Assembly (NCBI RefSeq): GCF_009696685.2
Contig: NZ_CP102355.1
Location: forward strand, 1,847,501 to 1,911,500
Direction of reading: 5' to 3'
From: Paracoccus sp. SMMA_5_TC
GTDB taxonomy: Bacteria; Pseudomonadota; Alphaproteobacteria; Rhodobacterales; Rhodobacteraceae
DNA: 64,000 bases
A program made the position numbers and the translations under genes. Each line of letters starts with the position of its first letter. Position 1 is the first letter of the stretch. This document shows positions 18,701-26,483 of this stretch, one piece after another. The notes beneath the pieces are model-generated. The model ran no database searches. It had not been told where the DNA came from and worked only from the letters and a program-made list of their open reading frames with translations.

Positions 18701-19676
18701 GCGCGCCGTGGTGTTCGGCGCGCCGGATGCGGTGCTGATGGACCTGCCGCAGCTGACCGAGGACCAGCCCGCGCATCGGCCGTTGGTCGCCGCGCATGCG
18801 GTACCTTGGCCGGGCGAGATGGCGGTGTTCCGCAGCCCCTCGACCGATGGCTTCGAGTTGCTGACCGCGTTCGGCAGCCGCGCCCGGATCGGGGCTCTGG
18901 TCTCCGACTTCTTCGCGGGGCCGACGTCGCGCTTCGACCTCGGCAATACGCTGGTGGTCGATATGCTGACCGGCACGCTGGAAAGCGTCACCGACCTGAC
19001 GCTGTTCGGCGGCGCCAATGCGCTGGCCATCGAAAGCACGTCCGGCGTCTGGGAGATCGTGCAGGCGGGCGCGGCGGAGCTGCTCGCGCCCGGCCGGTAT
19101 CGGCTGACACGTCTCCTGCGCGGTCAGCGCGGCACCGAGGGCGCGATGGGTAATCCGGCGCCTGCGGGGGCGCGGGTCGTGGTGCTGGACACCGCGCTGG
19201 CGTCCCTGCCGATCGCCGAGGCCGATCTCGGTATCCCGTGGAACTGGCGCATCGGCCCCGCAAGCCGTCCGGTCAGCGACGAGACCTATGTCGCACAGGC
19301 CTTCACGCCTGCGGGCATCGGGCTCCGTCCGTTCTCTGTTGTCCATGTGGGGCAGCCGTGGCGCAGGCCGCGGGCGCCGGGCGATCTGACGATCCGCTGG
19401 ACACGCCGGTCCCGAGCCCTCGCGGCCGACAGCTGGGGCGGGCTTGAGGTGCCACTGACCGAGGAACTGGACGCCTACGAGGTGGAGATCCTCGACGGTG
19501 CCACCGTGAGGCGGGTGCTGAGCGCGACCACGACCAGCGCGATCTACACCGCCGCCCAGCAGACCGACGATTGGGGCGGGCCGCTCGGCCCCGGCGACGC
19601 GCTCGACATCCGCATTTTTCAGCTCTCCGCCCTCGTCGGGCGGGGCGCGCCCAAGACCGTCACGCTGATACTCTGA
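15711..19676 (+). CDS. GTA g15-like baseplate multidomain protein ('megatron')
   Basis: A 1321-residue central baseplate protein. It starts with a Gly/Ala-rich hydrophobic segment (residues 1-50) that likely inserts in the host membrane. A GTA TIM-barrel-like domain lies around residues 430-740 (DFVGIDNYMPLSDWRDGFEH, KPIWFTELGCPAIDRGTNQP), followed by the tail_3-type beta domains (RLTRLLRGQRGTEGAMG near residue 1135). Length and order match the gene transfer agent g15 and related tail-tip proteins. It probably forms the hub to which the fibre protein encoded next attaches. Confidence 0.93.
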   Translation: MATLVLGAAGAAIGGSIGGAILGVSAATIGGFIGSTIGSVVDSWIISSLAPMQRIEGARLDTLRITSASEGAVIPRLYGRMRMGGNIIWATDFREETKTTTQGGGKGGGGGKVKTTEYLYYASFAVALCEGPITGIGRIWADGKPMDLSGVTWRWYPGSEAQGPDPFIAARMGAANTPAYRGTAYVVFEELALSTFGNRLPQLSFEVFRPLADPDTAEGLTRAVTMIPASGEFTYATQAICKTDGGATVPENLNALADSTNMVEALDRLQAMAPAVESVSLVVAWFGDDLRAGSCKVRPGVEVTAKSTTPATWSVNGVSRASAFLVSRDDQDRPVYGGTPSDFAVVQAIQEMKARGLRVTFYPFILMDVPPGNSLPNPYSDNAAETGQPVFPWRGRITCSPAAGFAGTVDKTATAAAQVAALFGAATPASFSVSGQSVSWTGTPGDWGLRRMVLHYAHLCAAAGGVDAFLIGTEMPGLTTIRSGASTYPAVQAYRDLLADVRSILGSGTKIGYAADWSEYFGHQPGDGSGDVFFHLDPLWADPEIDFVGIDNYMPLSDWRDGFEHLDAAEGWPAIYDRAYLQGNIAGGEGFDWFYASAADRSAQVRTPITDGGAAKPWVFRYKDLCAWWSNAHYDRPGGVESGTPTAWAPQSKPIWFTELGCPAIDRGTNQPNVFFDPKSSESFTPHFSRGWRDDAIQRAYLEATYLWWGDAANNPLSSVYGGRMVHVPECAAWTWDARPYPFFPALTDVWTDGANWRLGHWLTGRLGAVSLAALVRHLCLRAGLPEDRIDVTGLWGAVEGYAITALESPRASITTLSRHFGFDAVETEGVIRFVMRGRASVATLAPDDLVAGREGDILELTRGQETELPQALKWQVARADEDYDAALVEARRITVETTRIASESFPMAVPPEEAERRCRRALMEAWVGRETAAFRLPPSRLALDPADAIRLAHDGRLVDLRLVSIADAEARGIEAVCQDRATYDLPPGDPRAASLTRAVVFGAPDAVLMDLPQLTEDQPAHRPLVAAHAVPWPGEMAVFRSPSTDGFELLTAFGSRARIGALVSDFFAGPTSRFDLGNTLVVDMLTGTLESVTDLTLFGGANALAIESTSGVWEIVQAGAAELLAPGRYRLTRLLRGQRGTEGAMGNPAPAGARVVVLDTALASLPIAEADLGIPWNWRIGPASRPVSDETYVAQAFTPAGIGLRPFSVVHVGQPWRRPRAPGDLTIRWTRRSRALAADSWGGLEVPLTEELDAYEVEILDGATVRRVLSATTTSAIYTAAQQTDDWGGPLGPGDALDIRIFQLSALVGRGAPKTVTLIL

Positions 19677-19686
19677 AGGCCATCCC

Positions 19687-20763
19687 ATGTCCGACGCCAC
19701 GACCCATCTCCTGCTGCCCTACATCCTCGCGGCGCAGGCCCAGAAGCACGTCACCCATAACGAGGCGCTGCGGATCCTCGACGGGCTCGTCCAGCTCTCG
19801 GTTCTGGATCGCGATCTGGCAGCGCCCCCGGCGAGCCCCGCGGACGGCGACCGCTACATCATAGGCTCCGGCGCGACGGGCGACTGGGCGGGCTGGGACC
19901 TGAACGTCGCGCTCTGGACCGATGGCGCCTGGCTGCGCCTGCCGCCACGCACAGGCTGGAGGGCATGGGTCGAGGACGAGCGTCTGCTGCTGGTTTTCGA
20001 TGGCGCGGGCTGGGTCGGCACCACGCCGAGCGAGTTGCAGAATATGGCGCTGCTCGGGGTCGGCACGACGGCGGATGCATCGAACCCGTTCTCGGCCAAG
20101 CTGAACGCCGCGCTCTGGACGGCGAAGACCGTGGCCGAAGGCGGGACCGGCGATCTGTTCTACACCATGAACAAGGAGGCGGCGGGCGACGATCTCGGCC
20201 TGACGCTCCAGACAGGCTTCGTCACCAAGGCGCTGGTGGGGCTCTTCGGCTCCGACAGGTTCAGGCTCGCAGTCTCCGCCGACGGCAGCACCTTCTTCGA
20301 CGGGCTCAGCGTGGACAACGCCACCGGCATCGTCGACCAGCCCCGGCTGCCGCGCTTCAAGGCGTATACCAACTACGACAACTATGTCGGCGTCGGGACC
20401 TGGACGAAGATCGGCCTCAACAACACCGACTACAACGATCAGGGCGCCTTCGATGCCACGAACAACCACTTCGTGGCGCCCGTCGACGGCACCTACCTCT
20501 TCGGCGCGACGCTCATGTACAAGGTCAACGCCAGCACGACCGCGCGCATGCGGGGGCGGCTGGTGCTGAACGGAACCACGGAAATCCGCGGCTCCGTCGG
20601 CGAGATCTCCGCCACCCATGTCTCGCTCGCCACCGCGATCTGGCTGCAGACCATGGTGCCGCTCACCGCGGGCGATACCGTCGAGCTGCAGGGGTATTTC
20701 CGGGTCGCGGACGGCTACTTCGCGGCCGATCACACGTCCTTCTGGGGCTGCAAGATCGGATGA
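19687..20763 (+). CDS. DUF2793 tail fibre with C1q-like tip
   Basis: A 358-residue receptor-binding candidate. The N-terminal 110 residues are the DUF2793 domain (LPYILAAQAQKHVTHNEALR, WRAWVEDERLLLVFDGAGWV). The middle is a trimeric-fibre-like stretch. The last 130 residues have a C1q/TNF-like beta pattern (NNHFVAPVDGTYLFGATLMY, AGDTVELQGYFRVADGYFAA). It directly follows the baseplate protein, as expected for an adhesin that decides host range. The C1q assignment is a fold-level inference. Confidence 0.8.
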   Translation: MSDATTHLLLPYILAAQAQKHVTHNEALRILDGLVQLSVLDRDLAAPPASPADGDRYIIGSGATGDWAGWDLNVALWTDGAWLRLPPRTGWRAWVEDERLLLVFDGAGWVGTTPSELQNMALLGVGTTADASNPFSAKLNAALWTAKTVAEGGTGDLFYTMNKEAAGDDLGLTLQTGFVTKALVGLFGSDRFRLAVSADGSTFFDGLSVDNATGIVDQPRLPRFKAYTNYDNYVGVGTWTKIGLNNTDYNDQGAFDATNNHFVAPVDGTYLFGATLMYKVNASTTARMRGRLVLNGTTEIRGSVGEISATHVSLATAIWLQTMVPLTAGDTVELQGYFRVADGYFAADHTSFWGCKIG

Positions 20764-20782
20764 GCGGCGGAAGGAGGATCCG

Positions 20783-21070
20783 ATGACACCACCCCGATCC
20801 GACGGCTTCGTGCGCATGCCCGACGCCGAGTTCGAGGCGATCCTGACGCGGGCCGCCGAGGAAGGCGCCAAGCGCGCGCTCGCCGATGTCGGTCTCGACG
20901 GCGACGAGGCCGCGCTCGACATCCGCGATCTCCGCTCGCTCGTCGATTGCATCCGACTGGTCCGCCGCACCGCGATGCAGACCGCCGTCCGCATGATCAC
21001 CACCGGCGTCATGCTGGCGCTGCTGGCCGGCATCGCCATCAAGCTCAAGATCTTCGGTGGCAGCCCGTAG
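20783..21070 (+). CDS. DUF6127-like membrane protein, possible holin
   Basis: A 95-residue protein with an acidic helical N-terminus (DAEFEAILTRAAEEGAKRAL) and one C-terminal transmembrane segment (TTGVMLALLAGIAIKLKIF). AAGGAGG lies 6 bases before the ATG. It is located between fibre and endolysin genes, so a holin or antiholin role is reasonable from context, but a single membrane span and no recognised holin motif leave this unproved. Confidence 0.7.
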   Translation: MTPPRSDGFVRMPDAEFEAILTRAAEEGAKRALADVGLDGDEAALDIRDLRSLVDCIRLVRRTAMQTAVRMITTGVMLALLAGIAIKLKIFGGSP

Positions 21071-21143
21071 CCGCGCCCCATCCCCATTCATCAGCCCGCA
21101 ATCACCCGCCCTCGAGGCGGGTTTCTTCGTTTCGGAGGACCCC

Positions 21144-21818
21144 ATGACCACGACATTCCATCGCCATTGGCGCGACGTTCCGGAGAGCGCATGGCGCTGG
21201 CGGAATTTCAGCCCAGCCGAGATCGCCTGCCGGGGCACCGGCAAGCTGCTGGTCAACGAACCCGCCCTCGACAGGCTGCAGGCGTTGCGTGACCGGCTGG
21301 GCAAGCCGCTGATCGTCCGCTCGGCCTATCGCAGCCCCGAGCACAATCGCGCCGTGGGCGGCGCGACCCGCTCCAAGCACCTCGACGGCGCCGCCTTCGA
21401 CATCGCCATGGCGAACCACGACCCGGTGGCCTTCGAGGCGGCAGCGCGCGCGGTCGGGTTCCTCGGCTTCGGGTTCTACCCGCGATCAGGGTTCATCCAT
21501 GTCGACCTTGGCCCCGCGCGTCAGTGGGGAGAGCGGTTCCCGGTCCGGGCGACGGCATTTGCAGCTGAAACGCCGCCCGCGCGCGAGGTGCTGGCTGACA
21601 GCCGCACCATGAAGGGTGGAGGCGCGGCCGGAGTGGCGACGCTGGGTGCTGCTGGTGTCGAGGTGGCGCAGAGCGTCCTCGCCGAGACCCAATCCGCCAT
21701 CCTGCCGCTTGTGCCGTATCTCGACACGCTGCGCTGGGTGTTCATCGCCGTCGCTCTCGGGGGGATCGCGGTCACAATCTACGCCCGGCTCGATGACTGG
21801 CGCCAGGGGCGGCGGTGA
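21144..21818 (+). CDS. Endolysin: M15A D-Ala-D-Ala carboxypeptidase with C-terminal membrane segment
   Basis: A 224-residue zinc peptidase that would cleave host peptidoglycan. The M15A metal and catalytic residues are visible in VRSAYRSPEHNRAVGG, SKHLDGAAFDIAM (His and Asp ligands) and GFIHVDLGPARQWG (His). After residue 150 a linker leads to a transmembrane segment (LRWVFIAVALGGIAVTIYAR), so the enzyme may be membrane tethered or self-exported. GGAGGAC precedes the ATG at 21144, which rules out the longer upstream frame. Confidence 0.88.
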   Translation: MTTTFHRHWRDVPESAWRWRNFSPAEIACRGTGKLLVNEPALDRLQALRDRLGKPLIVRSAYRSPEHNRAVGGATRSKHLDGAAFDIAMANHDPVAFEAAARAVGFLGFGFYPRSGFIHVDLGPARQWGERFPVRATAFAAETPPAREVLADSRTMKGGGAAGVATLGAAGVEVAQSVLAETQSAILPLVPYLDTLRWVFIAVALGGIAVTIYARLDDWRQGRR

Positions 21819-22072
21819 TCCCCGTCTTGCTCGGCAGGATTGCCGCCAGCCCGTGGGTGCGGGCGGCGCTGCGCTACGGCGCCATCACCCTCGCCGTGCT
21901 CCTGTTTCTGCTTTCGCTTCGGCGGTCCGGCGAGCGAGCGGGACGCCTCGCCGAACGCCTTGAGACCACGGAGAAGGCCAATGATGTCCAACGCCAGATG
22001 CTGGAGGCTGCGGCTCGCCGCCCTCGCGATCGTGACCAGCTTGCTGAGCGGCTGCGCGACGGTGAGTTCTGA
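21815..22072 (+). CDS. Rz-like inner membrane spanin subunit
   Basis: An 85-residue protein with one N-terminal membrane span (ALRYGAITLAVLLFLLSL) followed by a charged helical periplasmic part with coiled-coil character (GRLAERLETTEKANDVQRQM). The GTG start overlaps the endolysin stop. It is identified mainly by context: a short lipoprotein is encoded within and beyond it in another frame, the signature of Rz/Rz1 pairs that fuse inner and outer membranes in the last step of lysis. Confidence 0.65.
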   Translation: MIPVLLGRIAASPWVRAALRYGAITLAVLLFLLSLRRSGERAGRLAERLETTEKANDVQRQMLEAAARRPRDRDQLAERLRDGEF

Positions 22073-22232
22073 CGGGCGCGCCGTTGGGACATGTCCGCCC
22101 GTGGTCGATTACAGCCGGGAGTTCCAGGCACGCGCAGCTGAGGAGCTGTCCCGGCTGCCGCACGGATCAGCCGTTGTCGAGATGCTGAGTGACTACGCTG
22201 TGATGCGGGATCAAGCACGGGTGTGCAGCTAA
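21981..22232 (+). CDS. Rz1-like outer membrane spanin lipoprotein
   Basis: An 83-residue lipoprotein whose first 92 bases overlap the Rz-like gene in a different frame. The signal peptide is RCWRLRLAALAIVTSLLSGC with lipobox LSGC, so the mature protein starts at Cys about residue 23 and would be anchored in the outer membrane. The mature part is about 60 residues, longer than classical Rz1, and contains a CPP element. It is the last rightward gene of the lysis module. Confidence 0.7.
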   Translation: MMSNARCWRLRLAALAIVTSLLSGCATVSSDGRAVGTCPPVVDYSREFQARAAEELSRLPHGSAVVEMLSDYAVMRDQARVCS

Positions 22233-22250
22233 GAGCGGGTGCTCCGCAGC

Positions 22251-22275
22251 AAACCCGCAGTTGCCTACGGGTTTT
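22251..22275. terminator. Candidate bidirectional terminator
   Basis: AAACCCG (22251-22257) and CGGGTTT (22268-22274) form a 7-base-pair stem with a 10-base loop, followed by a short T run on the plus strand. It sits between the convergent spanin and HelD-like genes, overlapping the last codons of the latter. The stem is short and the tail weak, so activity is uncertain. Confidence 0.4.
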
Positions 22276-24331
22276 CCACGAGAGGTATCAGCTGCGACGG
22301 TGCTCCAACGGCAATGAGATCCAGCCGGTGCATGGCGCGGGTGCAGGCGACGTAGAGCAGGTTGCGATCCATCTTGGTGGAGAAGACAGCCTCGCTGGCG
22401 TCGGGGATGATCACCCGGTCGAACTCTAGCCCTTTGGCCAGATGCGGGGTGCATATGAGGACACCGGTGGAAAACCCTGTGCTGCCCTCCTCGAGTAGCC
22501 GTGCCTCGATACCCGCCTCCGCCAGCGCCTTGTGCAGGCGCTTCGCCTGGCCTTGCGTCTTGGCCAGCAGGGCGAGGCTGGTATGATCCGAGGTGCGGAA
22601 CTCCTCGACGGCAGCCCTGATGCGCGCCACGGCCTCTTTCTGGGTATTGACGACCAACAGGGAGGGCGCAGGCCCGTGCCGCTCCATCGCGACGAGGTCC
22701 GGGTTGGGCGCGATCCTCAGTGCAAACTGCATGATCTCCCAGGTCGAGCGATAGCTCTTGTTCAGCGTGACGCGCCAGGCGCCGTCGAGCACCTGTTCGA
22801 TCCGTTCGGGCGTCGAGGCGCTGTACGGGTTCACCGATTGGGTCGCGTCGCCAAGGATGGTCTTGCGGCATTTGAACAGTCGCGCCAGCACCGCATAGTG
22901 CACGGGCGTATAATCCTGCATCTCATCCACCAAGAGATGCTTGACCCCGGCATAGGGATTCTCGACGCCCTCGGTCAGAATCTTCAGGTAGATCAACGGA
23001 AAAACGTCGGCGTATTCGAGCTTGCCGCCTGTCGGCCTGAACAGGTCCGGTCGATCGATCCAGTCGAAGAACTCCTTGTAGGCCTTGCGTAACGTCGTGC
23101 GGTTGACCATTCCGCGCACCGCCGTGCGGATCACCGCGCGTTCCTCCTTGCGCAGGTCGACGCGGTACTGCGCCTCGAACTGTTCGATGACCGCGTTTCC
23201 GGTGGCGACGATGCGTTCGGCGATATCGAGATGCTTGAGCCGCCCCCACGTGGTCTCGAACACGAATCCCGGAAGCGGACGCTTACGCACCACGACATCC
23301 TCGGGCTGAAATGCGGATTTTTCCAGATGCCGGGCATAAGCCTCGATCTGGCGCAGGAACTCGGGCGCAGCCTTGGCCCGAATTCGCTCCTTTGTCGCGT
23401 CGTCGTCGCTTTCCAGCAGCAGGGCGGTCTGCTCGAAGAAGGTCTGAAACCGAACCTTGTTGCCCAGGATCTGCGCGGCCAGCGTTTCCATCCCGATCTC
23501 GGGGACGGTTTCTTCGCCCAGCTCCGGCAGCACGTTGCCAATGTAGTCGGCAAAGACCCGGTTGGGCGAGATGATCAGGATGTCGCTCGAGCTGAGCGTG
23601 TCCTTGAAGCGGTAGAGCAGGAACGCGATCCGGTGCAGCGCGATCGAGGTCTTGCCCGATCCGGCGACGCCCTGGATGATCAGCGTGTGCGCCTCGGCGT
23701 CGCGGATGATCGCGTTCTGGTCGCGCTGGATCGTGGCGACGATGTTCTTCATGCCATCGTCGCTGGCCTGCGCCAGAGTGTCCTGCAGCACGTCGTCGAC
23801 GATGTTCACACTGACGTCGAGCATGAACTCCATCGCGCTGTCGCGGATACGGAACTGCCGTTTCAGGTCAATCTCGCCGGGAATCGTGCCTGAGGGTGCC
23901 TCATAGCGGGCCGGGCCGGTCTCGAAGTCGTAGAACAGCGACGAGACTGGCGCGCGCCAGTCATAGACCCAGGGCTCCTGCGTTTCCTCGTCACGAAAGT
24001 CGTGGATGCCGACATAGTAGGCGGCTGTTTCGTTGCGATCCGCGCGGCGGAAATCGAAGCGCCCGAAATAGGGTGACTTGCGCAGCTTCTCCAACTTTTT
24101 CGCCTGCGCGCGCAGCACGTCCGAGGACCGCATCATCTGGTCGATCGACTGGCGCATGCCTATCTTGTCGATATGGTCCATGTCGCGCCGCGCTTCCCAC
24201 ATGTGGTCATGGGCGGCTTGGATATCGCGCTGATAGTCGAACAGGCGCGAACCGATCACCCTCAGGTTGGCGTCGATCCTGTCCAGGCAATCGGTCAGGC
24301 GAGACTGTTCTTGCTGTTTGGTGTCGGTCAT
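22265..24331 (-). CDS. helD: HelD-like superfamily 1 helicase / RNA polymerase recycling factor
   Basis: A 688-residue UvrD-type ATPase. The N-terminal 80 residues are a long charged coiled coil (LFDYQRDIQAAHDHMWEARR), as in HelD, where this arm enters the RNA polymerase secondary channel. Motif I is VAGSGKTSIALHRIAFLLY near residue 225. Motif II is LLVDEMQDYTPVHYAVL, and late motifs include LNKSYRST and NLLYVACTRAMHRL. HelD releases stalled RNA polymerase; a DNA helicase role is the alternative. It begins 26 bases after the stop of the Hen1-like gene, so it is the last gene of that operon. Confidence 0.8.
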   Translation of the reverse strand: MTDTKQQEQSRLTDCLDRIDANLRVIGSRLFDYQRDIQAAHDHMWEARRDMDHIDKIGMRQSIDQMMRSSDVLRAQAKKLEKLRKSPYFGRFDFRRADRNETAAYYVGIHDFRDEETQEPWVYDWRAPVSSLFYDFETGPARYEAPSGTIPGEIDLKRQFRIRDSAMEFMLDVSVNIVDDVLQDTLAQASDDGMKNIVATIQRDQNAIIRDAEAHTLIIQGVAGSGKTSIALHRIAFLLYRFKDTLSSSDILIISPNRVFADYIGNVLPELGEETVPEIGMETLAAQILGNKVRFQTFFEQTALLLESDDDATKERIRAKAAPEFLRQIEAYARHLEKSAFQPEDVVVRKRPLPGFVFETTWGRLKHLDIAERIVATGNAVIEQFEAQYRVDLRKEERAVIRTAVRGMVNRTTLRKAYKEFFDWIDRPDLFRPTGGKLEYADVFPLIYLKILTEGVENPYAGVKHLLVDEMQDYTPVHYAVLARLFKCRKTILGDATQSVNPYSASTPERIEQVLDGAWRVTLNKSYRSTWEIMQFALRIAPNPDLVAMERHGPAPSLLVVNTQKEAVARIRAAVEEFRTSDHTSLALLAKTQGQAKRLHKALAEAGIEARLLEEGSTGFSTGVLICTPHLAKGLEFDRVIIPDASEAVFSTKMDRNLLYVACTRAMHRLDLIAVGAPSQLIPLVENP

Positions 24332-24357
24332 GGGCGTTTATCTGGTCTTGGTGGGGG

Positions 24358-24981
24358 TCATGCAGCGACCTGGTCACTGTTGTCAGCTTGCTGGCGGAAG
24401 ACTGCCATCTGGCTAGCTCCGCCAAGGTCGGGATGGGCGCCGGCTATATCGCGAAATCGCACGTCGTAGCGCCAAGCCGCGGCCACGCGCCGTCCCCAAC
24501 CGCAAAACCGGGCGCGCGACCATTCGAAACGGTGATCGGGATGGCGAAAGCGGTGTGGCGGCACGCCGAGAAGCGGGTTGAACTCGGCGTTCGGGGTGGT
24601 GATGACAATTGTGCGGGGCCTCATCTGGCCGAAGATCGCTCGCTCCAGCTGCGAGAGATGCGAGGGGTCGATATGCTCAATCGTTTCGATCAGAACCGCG
24701 CAGTCGAACCCTGTCAGCGCGGGGTGGCCTTCGGTCATCGATGCCCGTTGCAATTCTATGTTGCCTACCCTCACGAGATGCTCGTCGAGCCTGCCCTGCA
24801 GCCGCTCCAGCGACGCAGCGCAGATGTCGATCCCTACAAGACGGCGCAACCCCGGTTCTGTAGCGAGGCAGACGAAAAGATCGCCATCGCCACAGCCCAG
24901 ATCCAGCACGCTTTCCGCGCCAGCGTTCAGAACCTCGGCCCGCGCGGCTTCAAGCCTCTGTTCGTGCAGCCAGGTCGTCAT
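24358..24981 (-). CDS. hen1: Standalone Hen1-like RNA 3'-terminal ribose 2'-O-methyltransferase
   Basis: A 207-residue SAM methyltransferase matching the C-terminal catalytic domain of bacterial Hen1. Visible features are the SAM loop VLDLGCGDGDL (residue 25), LVGIDICAASLERLQ, the metal-binding ETIEHID block (residue 100), RPRTIVITTPNAEFN, and RHPDHRFEWSRARF with the further metal histidine. Bacterial Hen1 is normally about 460 residues and partnered with Pnkp; here the N-terminal ligase-like part and any Pnkp gene are missing. It overlaps the upstream methyltransferase gene by four bases (ATGA). Confidence 0.85.
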   Translation of the reverse strand: MTTWLHEQRLEAARAEVLNAGAESVLDLGCGDGDLFVCLATEPGLRRLVGIDICAASLERLQGRLDEHLVRVGNIELQRASMTEGHPALTGFDCAVLIETIEHIDPSHLSQLERAIFGQMRPRTIVITTPNAEFNPLLGVPPHRFRHPDHRFEWSRARFCGWGRRVAAAWRYDVRFRDIAGAHPDLGGASQMAVFRQQADNSDQVAA

Positions 24982-25670
24982 GCGCCCCCCAGTGCGGCTG
25001 GCCGCTGCATCAGGACGACATCCTTGACCGCAACCTCGCAGCGCCAGCCCCAGCCATGCGCCAGATGCCGGAAGGTGGCCTCACGGTAGAACACCACATG
25101 GGTGGGGTCCTTGCGATAATGCCAGTCCCCGAAGCGGGCGTCGTCGGTCTGGAAACAGGTCATCACCGCCAGCCAACCGCCGGGGCGGACCAGCGCGCTC
25201 AGCCGGGAGAATTCGGTGCGTGGATCGTGAAAATGCTCGGCCACCTCGGTGCATGTGACGAAGTCGTAGGTTTCGGACAAAGGCGAGGGATCAGGGGCAA
25301 AGAAAGGGTCGTAAAGCGCGACCTCGTGCCCCGCCTCGTGCAGCATCGCCGCCAGCGCAGGGCCGGGTCCGCAGCCATAATCTAGCCCGCGCGAACGGGG
25401 CGCGAGCCGCGCAAGCAGGGGTTCCGACAGCTTCGAAAGGAAACGGCGATAGCGCGGATCGTCGGGGTCGTTCTCGTGGTGAAGGTAGTGGGTGTATTCC
25501 TCGTCGCGCAGCGGGCGCTGAACGGGCGCTAGATAGCGTGCCTCGCAGTCAGCGCAGCGCCAGTAGTCCCGATCTTGTACCCGTAGAAAATGCGCGGTCG
25601 CCGCTGCGCCACAGACCGGGCAGCTGCCCCCGGAATGGGCATCGGGCCGGCTCGCCGCGATCAGCGTCAT
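24978..25670 (-). CDS. Class I SAM-dependent methyltransferase with N-terminal zinc ribbon
   Basis: A 230-residue protein. A zinc ribbon occupies residues 15-50 (CPVCG, then CADCEARY). It is followed by a methyltransferase domain with GLDYGCGPGPALAAMLHEAG as SAM loop, VTCTEVAEHFHDP and LVRPGGWLAVMTCF. The arrangement is seen in small-molecule and RNA-associated methyltransferases and does not by itself define the substrate. Both ends overlap neighbours by four bases, so it is translated together with the spermidine-synthase-like and Hen1-like genes. Confidence 0.75.
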   Translation of the reverse strand: MTLIAASRPDAHSGGSCPVCGAAATAHFLRVQDRDYWRCADCEARYLAPVQRPLRDEEYTHYLHHENDPDDPRYRRFLSKLSEPLLARLAPRSRGLDYGCGPGPALAAMLHEAGHEVALYDPFFAPDPSPLSETYDFVTCTEVAEHFHDPRTEFSRLSALVRPGGWLAVMTCFQTDDARFGDWHYRKDPTHVVFYREATFRHLAHGWGWRCEVAVKDVVLMQRPAALGGA

Positions 25671-26398
25671 GCCCGGGCCTCGCTGCCATTGCGCGCCAGA
25701 TAGACCGTCTGGGTGAAGGGCCGGTCAGTCAGCGGATTGTGGAAGGTCACCGGCTCGGCCCAAGCCTCGGGAAACGCCTGTGCGAGACGATCCAGGAACC
25801 GCTGATCCGTCGGGTCGTTCGACCAGAGCCCGAAGATGCCATCGGGCTTAAGGTGCCGGCGCACAGCCGTCAGGCCAGCCGGTTGGTAGAAGCTGTCGCT
25901 GCGCGCATTCAGAAGCAACTCGGGCGTGTGGTCGATATCCACCAGCACCGCATCGAACAGACGGCCCGGCCGGCCTGCATCGAAACCGCCCTCGCTCGCG
26001 GCCGTGGCGAAGAAATCACCCTGCACCAGCCGGCAGCGCGGGTCGTTGGGCAGCGCGCGGCCCATGGGCAGGATGCCGGTTTCATGCCACTCGATCACCG
26101 GCGCAAGGAACTCGATGACCAGAAGTTCGCTGACGTCTGTGTGTTCCAGCACCGCTTGCGCCGTATAGCCCAGCCCCAGCCCGCCGACCACGACATCGAG
26201 CGCCGCACGCTGACAGGCCGCTACCCCCAGCCGCCCGAGGGCAACCTCGGAGGCGGTGAAATGGCTGGTCATCAGGAATTCCTCGCCGAGCATGATCTCG
26301 AAGACATCCACGCCAAGCCGCAGATCGCGCCGCCGCCGAAGGCTCAGCGCGCCGATCGGCGTTATGCTGTAATCGAGTTCTTCAAACAAATGGCTCAT
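25667..26398 (-). CDS. Spermidine synthase-like protein
   Basis: A 243-residue protein with a spermidine/spermine synthase fold: an N-terminal beta part (MSHLFEELDYSITPIGALSL, LGVDVFEIMLGEEFLMTSHF), then a Rossmann domain with LDVVVGGLGLGYTAQAVLEH, VIEFLAPVIEWH and a late DAVLVDIDHTPELLL. The usual catalytic aspartates for polyamine transfer are not clear, so it may be a methyltransferase-fold protein with another substrate. It is the first gene of the overlapping leftward operon. Confidence 0.65.
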   Translation of the reverse strand: MSHLFEELDYSITPIGALSLRRRRDLRLGVDVFEIMLGEEFLMTSHFTASEVALGRLGVAACQRAALDVVVGGLGLGYTAQAVLEHTDVSELLVIEFLAPVIEWHETGILPMGRALPNDPRCRLVQGDFFATAASEGGFDAGRPGRLFDAVLVDIDHTPELLLNARSDSFYQPAGLTAVRRHLKPDGIFGLWSNDPTDQRFLDRLAQAFPEAWAEPVTFHNPLTDRPFTQTVYLARNGSEARA

Positions 26399-26483
26399 GG
26401 GAACGGGCCACGAAGGGCCCTGCCGCCTTTCTCTGGATCCTGTCGGGATGCGGTCTTATCCATGGTTTGAGTGGAAGATTCAA

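Noticed and set aside
13766..19676. Reading the left region as a true gene transfer agent
   Set aside because: Only the tail-tip genes are GTA-like; terminase, portal, capsid and gpW are of lambda-like phage types, and endolysin, spanins and a toxin-antitoxin moron are present.
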